Positions 54,752 through 62,908 of a DNA stretch of 64,000 nt are shown piece after piece. Origin of the DNA: Streptomyces tsukubensis (GTDB lineage: Bacteria > Actinomycetota > Actinomycetes > Streptomycetales > Streptomycetaceae); assembly GCF_003932715.1 (NCBI RefSeq), contig NZ_CP020700.1:7648501-7712500 (forward strand), read 5' to 3'. The position numbers and the translations under genes are program-made. Below the pieces are notes generated by a model. The model was not told the origin of the DNA. It saw only the letters and a program-made list of their open reading frames with translations, and did not search any database. Numbering within the stretch: the stretch's first letter is position 1; every line of letters begins with the position of its first letter.

Positions 54752-57184
54752 TTGCCCGTCCGTGCCCGTACGAGACGGTTCGCGGTCACCGGAACCGTAC
54801 TGCTGATCGCCGCTGCCGTGCTGCCGCACACCGCCGGAGCGGACCTGAACGGCCACCGCCCCGTCGAGCGCGGCCTGTCCGCCGTCATCCGGTACACCGA
54901 GTACGGCATCCCCCACATCGTCGCGCAGGACTACGCGAGTCTCGGCTTCGGCAACGGCTGGGCACAGGCCGAGGACGCGGTCTGTGCCCTCGCCGACGCG
55001 TTCGCCACCGTACGCGGCGAGCGTTCCCGCTTCTTCGGAGCGCAGGCCGCGCCCAACCCGTTCGCGTCCTCGGCCACCACCAACCTTGCGAGCGATCTCT
55101 ACTACCGGGGCGTACGGGACACCGGCACCGTCGAACGGCTCATGGCGACGCCCGCACCCGCCGGACCCGGTCGGGAGGCGGCCGAACTGAGACGTGGCTG
55201 GGCCGCCGGGTACAACGCCTGGCTGCGGCGGAGGACGGTCACCGATCCCCTGTGTGCGGACGCTGCCTGGGTCCGGCCGGTGACCGCGGTGGACGTCGCG
55301 GCTCTCGAATTCTCCTCGGGGGTACTGGGCGGGCAGGGACGCGGCATCGACGGCATCACCGCCGCCGCCCCGCCCCGTACCCGCTCTCCCCTCGGCCCGG
55401 AAACGAAGGCCCCCGGCAGCAGCGCGACGGCCGGGTCCGTACGCGCGCTCCCCGCCCCCGCCCCGCCCGGCGCGGCAGCGGGAAGGGGGTCGAACGCCGT
55501 GGCCTTCAGCGGCTCCACCACGGCAAACGGACGTGGTCTCCTCCTCGGCAATCCGCACTTCCCCTGGCAGGGCGAACAGCGCTTCTGGCAGTCCCAGCAG
55601 ACCATTCCGGGCGAGCTGAACGCCATGGGCGGATCGCTGCTCGGCTCCGTGACCCTGTCCATCGGATTCAACTCCCGTATCGCCTGGAGCCAAACCGTCG
55701 CCACCGGCGTCGCAATGAACCTCCACCAGCTGGCCCTGGACCCCGCCGACCCCACCGTCCACCTCGTGGACGGGCAACGGGAACGCATGACCCGGCGCAC
55801 CGTCACCGTGCCGGTCGCAGAGGGCCCCCCGGTGACCCGCACCCAGTGGTGGACCCGTTACGGCCCCGTCCTCGACGCGCTCCCCGGCGGCCCGGCGCTG
55901 CCCTGGACCGCCACCACGGCGTATGCGCTGAACGACCCCAACGCGGCCAACCTCCGGGGCACGGACACGGCGCTGGCCCTGTCCGGCGCCCGCAGCACCG
56001 AGGAGATCCTGGACGCCCTGCGCCGTACCCAGGGGCTTCCCTGGACCAACACCATCGCGGCCGATTCCGGCGGGCACACGCTCTTCACCCAGTCCCAGGT
56101 ACTGCCCAGGATCACCGACGACCTGGTCCGCCGCTGCTCGACACCGCTGGGCCGGGACACCTATCCCGCTTCGGGACTGGCCGTCCTGGACGGTGCCCGC
56201 AGCGCATGCACACCCGGTACGGACCCGGACGCCGTTCAGCCGGGGATCTTCGGCCCCGCCGCCCTTCCGGTACTGAAGGACGCCCCGTACGCCGAGAACT
56301 CCAACGACAGCGCGTGGCTCACCAACGCCGACCGGCCGATCACCGGCTACCCGCGGATCTTCGGCGAGTCCGGCACACCACGCTCCCTGCGCACCCGCGG
56401 TGCGATCGAAGACGTTTCGGCGCTGGCCCACCGGGGCGGGCTGACGGTCGCGGACCTCCAGCGGCTGCAGTTCGCGAACCGCGCACCCGCGGGAGATCTG
56501 GCCGCAGCCGACACGGCCCGCGCCTGCGCGGAGCTGCTGGGCGGCAGCGCGCCGAACAGTGCGGGCCGTACGGTCGACGTCGGCGCCGCCTGCCCCGTCC
56601 TGGCCCGCTGGGACCGCACCATGAACACCGGCAGCCGTGGGGCGCTGCTCTTCGACCGCTTCTGGCGCAGGCTCCTCGCGACCGTACCGGCGGCGGACCG
56701 CTGGAAGGTGCCCTTCTCTCCCGCCGATCCGGTCAGGACCCCGAACACGCTGAACACCGCCGCGCCGGGATTCTCCCGGGCCCTGGCCGACGCCGTCACC
56801 GAACTCCGCGCCGCGAAGATCCCCCTGGACTCGGAGTTGGGCGCACACCAGTCCGTCACCCGCGACGGGCAGCGCATCCCGCTCCCGGGAGGCGCGAACG
56901 CCCTGGGCGTCTGGAACACGGTCGAGCCGGAGTGGAACCCGGTGACCGGCGGATACACGGAGGTGCCGTACGGCTCCAGCCATCTCCAGGCGGTGGGCTG
57001 GGACGGCAGCGGCTGCCCCGTGGCCCGTACCCTGCTGGCCTACTCGCAGTCACCGAACCCGCGCTCCCCGCACTACAGCGACCAGACCGAGCTGTTCTCC
57101 ACCGGGCACTGGGTCACCGCGCGCTTCTGCGAACAGGACATCCTCGACTCACCCGAACTGCGGACGGTGACGGTACGCGAGTGA
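54752..57184 (+). CDS. secreted penicillin-acylase-family Ntn hydrolase
   Basis: 810-aa precursor; TTG 54752 follows GGGAG. Signal peptide at about 1-30 (TRRFAVTGTVLLIAAAVLPHTAGA). An alpha-chain with YTEYGIPHIVAQDYASLGFGNGWAQAEDAVC is followed by a Pro/Ala linker and the beta-chain, which starts at the autocatalytic nucleophile Ser247 (GSNAVAFSGS); NPHFPWQGEQRFWQ and the later GFNSRIAWSQT are typical. This family includes aculeacin A acylase and AHL acylases (PvdQ), so lipopeptide or acyl-homoserine-lactone hydrolysis is more likely than beta-lactam cleavage. Length and order match the family. Confidence 0.92.
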   Translation: MPVRARTRRFAVTGTVLLIAAAVLPHTAGADLNGHRPVERGLSAVIRYTEYGIPHIVAQDYASLGFGNGWAQAEDAVCALADAFATVRGERSRFFGAQAAPNPFASSATTNLASDLYYRGVRDTGTVERLMATPAPAGPGREAAELRRGWAAGYNAWLRRRTVTDPLCADAAWVRPVTAVDVAALEFSSGVLGGQGRGIDGITAAAPPRTRSPLGPETKAPGSSATAGSVRALPAPAPPGAAAGRGSNAVAFSGSTTANGRGLLLGNPHFPWQGEQRFWQSQQTIPGELNAMGGSLLGSVTLSIGFNSRIAWSQTVATGVAMNLHQLALDPADPTVHLVDGQRERMTRRTVTVPVAEGPPVTRTQWWTRYGPVLDALPGGPALPWTATTAYALNDPNAANLRGTDTALALSGARSTEEILDALRRTQGLPWTNTIAADSGGHTLFTQSQVLPRITDDLVRRCSTPLGRDTYPASGLAVLDGARSACTPGTDPDAVQPGIFGPAALPVLKDAPYAENSNDSAWLTNADRPITGYPRIFGESGTPRSLRTRGAIEDVSALAHRGGLTVADLQRLQFANRAPAGDLAAADTARACAELLGGSAPNSAGRTVDVGAACPVLARWDRTMNTGSRGALLFDRFWRRLLATVPAADRWKVPFSPADPVRTPNTLNTAAPGFSRALADAVTELRAAKIPLDSELGAHQSVTRDGQRIPLPGGANALGVWNTVEPEWNPVTGGYTEVPYGSSHLQAVGWDGSGCPVARTLLAYSQSPNPRSPHYSDQTELFSTGHWVTARFCEQDILDSPELRTVTVRE

Positions 57185-57373
57185 CCGAACGGCGCAGGAG
57201 CGGCCGTACGCGGTACGCCACTCGTGCGAGTGAACAGGTTTCGGCTTCCTCCGTGGTCACAGCAGTCTCCGATGCCGGCACCCACCGGGCGGGGAAGAAA
57301 TTCTGGTCAACTGTGCTCAGTAGCGTCATTTCACTCCATGAGCTGCTGGGTCGACCTTGGAGGGACAGTGCCG

Positions 57374-57658
57374 ATGATGGAACTGGTTGCCGGTGCCGTG
57401 GCCGCGGGGCTGGCGGGTGGGCTGACGGAGACGGGCCAACGGGTGGCACGGGGCGCATGGGGCCGGCTGGCCTCCCTGACCGCACGACGAGACGCCCCGG
57501 CCGAGGGTACGGAACCCATCACCGACCAGGGCGAGGAGAGCGCGTCGCCCGATGGAGCCGTCCGTGCGGCCGAGCCGGGCGCCTGGAACGTGGTGGTGAA
57601 CGGCGGCCAGGGCATCGCCTGCGGCAACAACATCACCCAGAGCAACTACTTCCGCTGA
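57374..57658 (+). CDS. small protein with N-terminal hydrophobic helix and Gly/Asn amyloid-like tail
   Basis: 94 aa; ATG 57374 follows GGAGGG. Residues 1-35 form an Ala/Gly-rich helical region (MELVAGAVAAGLAGGL, then a charged WGRLASLTARR), a flexible acidic linker spans about 40-68, and the last 25 residues end in WNVVVNGGQG-IACGNNITQS-NYFR (position 71 on). The tail resembles the short Gly/Asn/Gln motifs of bacterial amyloid signalling sequences, which in Streptomyces are found at the ends of small Bell-domain and NLR-type proteins. A related motif starts the next gene. Function inferred only. Confidence 0.55.
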   Translation: MMELVAGAVAAGLAGGLTETGQRVARGAWGRLASLTARRDAPAEGTEPITDQGEESASPDGAVRAAEPGAWNVVVNGGQGIACGNNITQSNYFR

Positions 57659-57684
57659 CGGTGCCGGGGAAGAGGTGTTCCGGC

Positions 57685-58353
57685 GTGTGCGCGGGCAAGC
57701 AGTGCACCATCCGGGGAAACGGCAATCTCGTCGGGGAAGGCAACCAGTACAACTGCTTTTCCCATCCGCCGGACCGGTCAAGGGGCCGGAGTGCGACGGT
57801 CGCCGTGCTGATGGCCCTGGGATTCGTTGTCTTCAGCGGCCAGGACACCGTGGACCGCGACCGGCCCGTCGCCTCGAATCCTGTGGCGCCGACGACAGCA
57901 CCGACGACAGCGCCGACGACGGCGCCGCAGGCTGCACCGAGTGCAGCTCCGCTGCCACCGCGGCGATCCACCAGGATCGTCGCGTCCGACCGCTCGCCCG
58001 CCCCACAGGCGCCACCGTCGAGGCCCTCGCCGACCCTTCGCGCCCCGAGCCCGCCTTCCGTACCCGATGCGGTGTCGGCGGATCCGGTTCCCCGGCCGTC
58101 GCCGAAGCGGGTCTGTTCACTGCGGCAGCAGTATCGCGTGAACAAGAAGGGGCAGATCTGGGATGCCCGGGGGAACCGCATCGGCGACGTTGCCCCGGGG
58201 ACCCTGTTCTTCCGGCAGGAGCCCGCAAACTACCCCTCGCCCGTCGACGACCGCTACTACGGAACCGTCGACGAAGTCATTTCCGGCAGCGCGACCGGCT
58301 ACGTCCTGAGAAAGAAACTCGACTACGTCGGCCGCGTCGAGATCTGCGGCTGA
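57685..58353 (+). CDS. membrane protein with N-terminal amyloid-like motif and C-terminal SH3-like domain
   Basis: 222 aa. GTG 57685 is preferred (GGGGAAGAGG 9 nt upstream); GTG 57661 would add eight residues. Residues 7-25 carry CTIRGNGNLVGEGNQYNCF, similar to the tail of the preceding protein, then a TM helix (about residues 36-52, SATVAVLMALGFVVFSG), a Pro/Ser/Thr-rich spacer, and a C-terminal domain (RVNKKGQIWDARGNRIGDV, GTLFFRQEPANYPSP, GYVLRKKLDYVG) with the look of a bacterial SH3-type fold. If oriented N-in, the motif is cytoplasmic and the SH3-like part outside, as in a sensor that nucleates assembly inside. Adjacent and 26 nt from the small protein. Confidence 0.6.
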   Translation: MCAGKQCTIRGNGNLVGEGNQYNCFSHPPDRSRGRSATVAVLMALGFVVFSGQDTVDRDRPVASNPVAPTTAPTTAPTTAPQAAPSAAPLPPRRSTRIVASDRSPAPQAPPSRPSPTLRAPSPPSVPDAVSADPVPRPSPKRVCSLRQQYRVNKKGQIWDARGNRIGDVAPGTLFFRQEPANYPSPVDDRYYGTVDEVISGSATGYVLRKKLDYVGRVEICG

Positions 58354-58438
58354 GGGTTGTCCGACGCGCCCTCCCGCTGGACGACACGTTGCCGTGGACG
58401 GCTCGGTGTCCGGCGTGGTGCCAGTAGCGTCGCGGACC

Positions 58439-59038
58439 ATGAGGAAGTCGGCAGTTGTGGGCGTGTTCATTCTCGCGGCGATGAGTCTCGGGTCGGCTGC
58501 CGAGGGATCCGGCCAGGTCCCCCCGGCAGCCGGAGGGGACGGACTGGACCGGTTCCGGAACCAGCCCGTCGGCTGGGCCGCCTGCCGGGACACCGCACTG
58601 GCCGCAAGCGGGACGGAGTGCGCACGGATCACCGTCCCCCTCGACTACAACAGGCCGCGGGGGCGGACCATCGAGGTCGCCGTCTCCCGGATCAAGTCGG
58701 CGGACCCGAAGCGGCGGCGTGGCATTCTCCAGACCAATCCGGGCGGCCCCGGGGCCCGGGGTCTGGGGATGCCGGCCGAACTGCGGAAGGTCATGGGCGC
58801 CGGGCCGGCCGCGGCGTACGACGTCATCGGCATGGACACCCGCGGTCTCGGCGAGAGCACCCCGATCGACTGCCGGCTCACCCGCAGCACCTGGCTGCTG
58901 CACGCCCCGGGGACGGACCGGGCGGGGTTCGACCGGAGCGTACGGCTCTCCCGGGACGACGCCCGCGCATGCGGGGGCCGGATGGCGCCGTGTGCGATCG
59001 TGCTCGTCACCGCGTATCCGTGGACCAGACCGGGGTAG
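58439..59038 (+). pseudogene. truncated secreted tripeptidyl-aminopeptidase-like alpha/beta hydrolase
   Basis: ATG 58439, signal sequence (MRKSAVVGVFILAAMSLGSA), then the start of an SlpD/SlpE-type peptidase: CARITVPLDYNRPRG, RGILQTNPGGPGARG, YDVIGMDTRGLGESTP, RDDARAC. Family members are about 500 aa; this stops looking like the family at residue about 178 (near 58973) and runs 21 more meaningless residues to a stop. The nucleophile elbow (GxSxG), Asp and His are all missing, so it cannot be active. Confidence 0.75.
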
Positions 59039-59158
59039 GAGTAGTCGGCGCCGTAGGTGGCGCGGCCGGTCACTTTGAGGGGCCGTCCACCCGGCTGTGG
59101 GGACGGCCGATGACGGGCGCCCCGGTGGCCGGTACCCGTCGCGTTGAGGTGCCTGCAT
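58976..59158 (-). pseudogene. 5' remnant of a xanthine-dehydrogenase-type molybdopterin subunit
   Basis: Reading minus, RRVPATGAPVIGRPHSRVDGP and VTGRATYGADYSYPGLVHG (with TSTIAHGAI after) are the N-terminal sequence of aldehyde/xanthine dehydrogenase molybdenum subunits. The two stretches are in different frames, fixed by one more C in the CCCC run near 59088. Only about 55 codons remain of a gene that should be about 700; the left end butts against the truncated peptidase at about 58976-58986. Ends are approximate. Confidence 0.65.
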
Positions 59159-59824
59159 GACCACTCCGCCGTTCCAGCGTGCCCGCAGACCGGAGCACAA
59201 GGAGCAACGCCGGCAGCACATCCTGCAGGCCGCCGCCGTGCTGGGACGGCGCGACGGTGTACGCCCGGTCACCCTCACCGACATCGCCGCCGGGGCCGGC
59301 GTCCACAAGTCCGCCGTCCTGAGGTATTTCGCCTCACGGGAAGCGGTGTTCCTGCTGCTGACCGCGGACGGCTGGCAGGACTGGGCCGACGCGGTCGACG
59401 AGGCGCTGCGGGGACCCGAGGAGCCCCGCGCGGTAGCGGCCGTCCTCGCCGCCACGCTCGGGGACCGCCCCCTCTTCTGCGACCTGCTGGGGCACGCACA
59501 GCTCAACCTCGAACGCGGGGTGACCCGGCAACAGGTCCGTGACTTCAAGGTCACGACCCTCGACGCCGTCGACCGCATCGCCCGGGCCCTGACCACCGCG
59601 CTGCCGTGGATGGGCCGAGGGCAGGCGGTCGACGTGATCGCCGGGACGACCGCGATGGCGGCCCAGCAGTGGCAGACCTCGAACCCCCCCCGGAAACCCT
59701 CGCGGGTCTCTACGCCGAGGATCCACTCCTCGCCCATGCGGCCTCCGCGTTCGTCCCCCGCCTCACGCGGCTCGTGACCCTGCTGCTGGCCGGGGCCGCG
59801 ACAACGTCGCAGGGCGAGGCGTAG
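59157..59824 (+). pseudogene. TetR-family regulator, frameshifted at a poly-C tract
   Basis: ATG 59157 follows GAGGTGCC. The HTH (HILQAAAVLGRRDGVRPVTLTDIAAGAGVHKSAVLRYFASREAVF) and most of the ligand domain read normally to GTTAMAAQQWQTSNPP. The tract of eight C (59684-59691) then throws the frame. The expected ending (ETLAGLYAEDPLLAHAAS, FVPRLTRLVTLLLAG) continues in the next frame to 59824. One extra C restores a 222-aa protein. As read, 59157-59777 gives 206 aa with a wrong tail. The frameshift lies in the C-terminal part, so DNA binding may survive. Confidence 0.75.
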
Positions 59825-60169
59825 CGGGGTCCATGAGCACCGGGCGCCGAACGCGGTGGGGCGGGGGCGCCGAACCCGCGCGGAAGAGGTGGCGCGCTCT
59901 GTACGTCCGGGCCCCTGGTGCGACACCGGGCCCGGCTCCCCGGCTTGTCCGAGTACCGCGCTCCCGCGATCCGGAGAGCCGGATACCGTATGAGAAGTGC
60001 CCGGGCGGCAATGACCGGTTGGTCAGGGGGTGACGATACGAGGGCGGGGGCGGGGTGACACCTCCGATACCCCGTGGCCTGCCCCGGGGCGCGCACCGTG
60101 TTCCGCGCCTTCGTCCGTGTCGGGGTCGGCCCGGCCGCAGGACGAGGCCGACTCGTGGGAGTGGGGCCC
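59825..60169. other. 345-bp gap with a terminator-like hairpin
   Basis: After TetR. CGGGCCC/GGGCCCG (59908-59914 and 59928-59934) with an inner GGTG/CACC forms a hairpin that can end the TetR transcript. No gene seen; the promoter of the next gene should lie near the right end. Confidence 0.45.
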
Positions 60170-61394
60170 ATGGCACGCAAACAGCCCAATCGTCGCCTCG
60201 CGGCCCTGATGGACGAAGCCGACTGGAACGCCGCTGAACTGGTGCTGGCGGTCAACGAGGGCGGCAGGCTGGAGGGCCTGACCCTGTGTTACGGCCGGAC
60301 CTCGGTCGCCCGGTGGCTGACGGGGTCCCGGCCCAAGCCGCCGGTCCCGGACCTGGTCGCTGCGGCTTTCAGCCGCCGTATCGGACGGATGGTCGCCGCG
60401 GAGGACACCGGCCTCGCCCGCCCCGGGCGGGAGACCGGATGGTCTGCGCCTTCCGTCAGGGCCGCATCGGGCGACGCGGCCGACCAGTTGACGGCGCTGA
60501 GCCGCGCCGATGTCGACCCCGGACGCCGTATGCGGTTGGGCAAGTCGACGTACGATCCGGCTGTCGACGCCGTACCCGCCTGGGAACCCCGGTGCCCCGA
60601 CCGTGCCGTGTCCCGGGGCTCGGGCTCCCGTGCGACTGCTGAGGAGATCCGGACGCTCCGGGAGATGTCCCGGCTCTTCGCGGATCTCATGGAGCGCTAC
60701 GGGGGAGCGCACGCGCGCTCTGCCCTGGTCGCCTACCTCACCGACGACACCGGTCGTCTCCTGGCGGCGCTGGCCGGCCCCGCCGAGCGCCGGGAACTGC
60801 TCACCGCCACCGGCCAGCTCACCCATCAACTGGCCCGGATGACCATGGACGCCGGACACCCCGGACTCGCCCAGCGCTACTTCACCATCGCCCTCGGCCT
60901 CGCCCGGGAGGCGGACGACCGGCGTCTCTACGCGATCACTCTGCGCGCGATGAGCGTCCAGGCGCTGCACTTGGGATTCCACCAGCAGGCAGGGCAACTC
61001 GCCGACTCCGCGATCACCACGGCGGGTCCCTCCACCGACCCCTCGACGCTCGCCTTCCTGCTGAGTCAGCGAGCCGTAGCCTGTGCCTACACCGGGCAGC
61101 GGCGTCAGGCCCTCCTCGACCTCGCCGCGGCCGAGGCGCGGCACGAGCAGTCGACGAGCCCTCCCGGGCCGTTCAGTTCCTACCCCCGCCCCGGACTCGA
61201 CTTCCAGCGGGGTCTGGCACTGCACGCGCTCGGGGAGTCGACCCGCGCCGTACACGCCTTCGCAGCCTCGGTCGCCGCCCGGGCCGCGGACCGGCACCGC
61301 TCCAGGGCCCTCACCCATGCACGGCTCGCCGCGACCCTGCTGCCCCTGGGCCGTCTGGAGGAGTCGTGCCTCCACTGGCACGCCTTCCTCCGGC
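60170..61394 (+). pseudogene. HTH-TPR transcriptional regulator with lost 3' end
   Basis: ATG 60170 with GGGAG upstream. N-terminal HTH-like region typical of a large Streptomyces family (NRRLAALMDEADWNAAELVLAVN, GRTSVARWLTGSRPKPPVPDLVAAAFSRR), then a TPR domain (RYGGAHARSALVAYLTDD, AGHPGLAQRYFTIALGLAREADD, RLEESCLHWHAFL). The family should finish with a DYPGLRSARA-type end (as in the gene at 62909), but after HWHAFL (about 61390) the sequence changes and the frame runs on as Arg-rich nonsense to 62227, antisense to the next gene. The family ending is lost, by deletion or fusion. Confidence 0.7.
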
Positions 61395-61526
61395 GGGTTC
61401 TTCGTCCACCTCGCCGTCGGCACGGAAGGCCGCTCACCGCCGGGCACCCATCTCACCCGGGCCGGCGCCCTCCTCGTCGCCGCAGCCCTCGTCGCCCTCG
61501 GTATCGGCCTCATCCAGAGCCTCTGA
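61386..61526 (+). pseudogene. C-terminal remnant of a membrane protein
   Basis: In the next frame from about 61386 the sequence is coding-like and ends in GALLVAAALVALGIGLIQSL, a transmembrane helix, and a stop at 61524-61526. Upstream it is joined without a start to the TPR gene, so it is the 3' end of an unrelated membrane-protein gene, left after a deletion that removed both the regulator's end and this gene's beginning. Family unknown. Confidence 0.6.
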
Positions 61527-61570
61527 CCCGGCCGCGCCGGCTGCGGCGAGGCAGGTGCGGCCGGGTCCCG

Positions 61571-61605
61571 GGGCCGGCCGCCTTTTCGCGGACCGCGGCC
61601 GGCCC
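61571..61605. terminator. hairpin terminator
   Basis: Perfect 11-bp stem (GGGCCGGCCGC/GCGGCCGGCCC) with a 13-nt T-rich loop, between the remnant and the converging phosphatase gene. A weaker 9-bp hairpin precedes it. Confidence 0.7.
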
Positions 61606-61621
61606 TGGGGCACGTACCCGC

Positions 61622-62716
61622 TCAGCGTGTGGCCACCCGGAAGGTGCTGAGGACGGCCTTGTGATCGGTCGGCCAGGTCCAGGTGGGCACCCAGAACCTG
61701 TCCCGGCCCGACTCCTGCACCCGCTCGTTGCGCACGATGCTGCTGGACGGGCCGACGACCACGCTGTCGAGCAGCCGGATCCGCCGGTCCGGGTGGTAGA
61801 AGACGAAGTCGATCCGGTCCCGCTCGTCGGCCTTCGGCGCCCAGGTGAGCTGACCGACGTCGGCGCCCGGATTGTCGCTCGGCCAGGTGAAGCCCGGCTT
61901 GCGGACGGGGTCCGGGTGGATCACGCGATAGCTGTCGCGGAAACCGGCGTCCTCGATGGCCTTCGTCGTCGCCCAGGGGACAACGGTGCCGTTGTGGTCG
62001 AACAGATTCCGGGTCCGGTGGTTCCAGTCCCGGTGGGAGGGCTCGTTGAAGTCGCCGCCCAGCAGCGTCAGCCGGCCCTTGGCGCGCTCCTTCGCGGCGT
62101 CCGCGAGTACCGTTCTCGTCACCTTGGTCCGCCCCGAGGCCGCGTTGAGCCGGTTGATCAGGCCGACATCGGTGATCGGACCGGTCGGGATCTCGCCCCA
62201 CCCGTACTCGGAGGTCTCCAGCGGTGACGGCGTGCCGCCGCCGTAGCCACGCGGCAGGTAGTTGACGTAGTAGCGGTACTCCAGATGTCCGGAGTAGGCG
62301 GCGACCTCGGTGCCGTGGACCGAGACGACCGCCTTCGACCAGTACGGGAACGACGCGTGCTCGATGATCGGATAGCGCGAGATCACCGCAGGGTCGACCG
62401 GGTTCGCGTTGTCGAAGTAGGTCAGCCCGCGTTCGGAGAGATCCGCCAGGAGATGGGCCACCCGCTCGGGGTTCGACTCGCTGAGCATCACCACATCCGG
62501 CTCGACCGCGGCGATGGTGTCGGCGATACCCGCCCGGCCCCCCGGCACCCGGCTGCCGCCCAGCCAGATATTGAACTGCATGACCTTGAGCGTTCGGTGG
62601 GAGGGCCTGCGGTGCTTCCACGAATCCTGCGGGGCGGCCTCCGCCGTGCCCATCGCCAGCACTCCCGCGCCGACGGTCGCGCCGACCATCCCGAGCAGCT
62701 CTCGACGCCTGACCAT
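61622..62716 (-). CDS. exported endonuclease/exonuclease/phosphatase-family protein
   Basis: 364 aa; ATG 62716 with an excellent GGAGGTCACTG. Tat-type signal VRRRELLGMVGATVGAGV. The EEP fold has its metal and catalytic residues: QFNIW, LSESN, SGHLEY, GGDFNEPSH, DRIDFVFYH and TDHKAV. This family includes sphingomyelinases, DNases and phospholipases; the exported form is likely a phosphodiesterase on lipids or nucleic acid. Neighbour genes give no further hint. Confidence 0.9.
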   Translation of the reverse strand: MVRRRELLGMVGATVGAGVLAMGTAEAAPQDSWKHRRPSHRTLKVMQFNIWLGGSRVPGGRAGIADTIAAVEPDVVMLSESNPERVAHLLADLSERGLTYFDNANPVDPAVISRYPIIEHASFPYWSKAVVSVHGTEVAAYSGHLEYRYYVNYLPRGYGGGTPSPLETSEYGWGEIPTGPITDVGLINRLNAASGRTKVTRTVLADAAKERAKGRLTLLGGDFNEPSHRDWNHRTRNLFDHNGTVVPWATTKAIEDAGFRDSYRVIHPDPVRKPGFTWPSDNPGADVGQLTWAPKADERDRIDFVFYHPDRRIRLLDSVVVGPSSSIVRNERVQESGRDRFWVPTWTWPTDHKAVLSTFRVATR

Positions 62717-62843
62717 CAGTGACCTCCAGAAATTGCCTGCATCCACGGCCCGCTCACGGTTCGAAACGGGCCGGGATCCAGCGTCGAGGCCTCTCGTGTA
62801 TATGACATGAACCCGCGCGCAACGTCGGATGTCGCCGTCAAGG

Positions 62844-62869
62844 CTCCCCCGGCCCCGGGGCCGGGGGAG
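62844..62869. terminator. 26-bp perfect palindrome
   Basis: CTCCCCCGGCCCC/GGGGCCGGGGGAG lies 40 bp after the stop of the TPR gene on its right (minus strand) and in front of the phosphatase gene, so it can terminate that transcript. Confidence 0.65.
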
Positions 62870-62908
62870 GAACGGCATTGCCTCAGGTGCCAGGGGAGTG
62901 CCGGTCTC

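Noticed and set aside
54685..57660. plus-strand frame through the acylase leading into the amyloid-motif membrane protein
   Set aside because: It is the shifted frame of the acylase. Only the part after 57685 is a gene.
60170..62227. 685-aa protein reading from the TPR regulator through to 62227
   Set aside because: Beyond 61394 the sequence is Arg/Pro-rich and antisense to the intact phosphatase gene. It results from loss of the normal stop.
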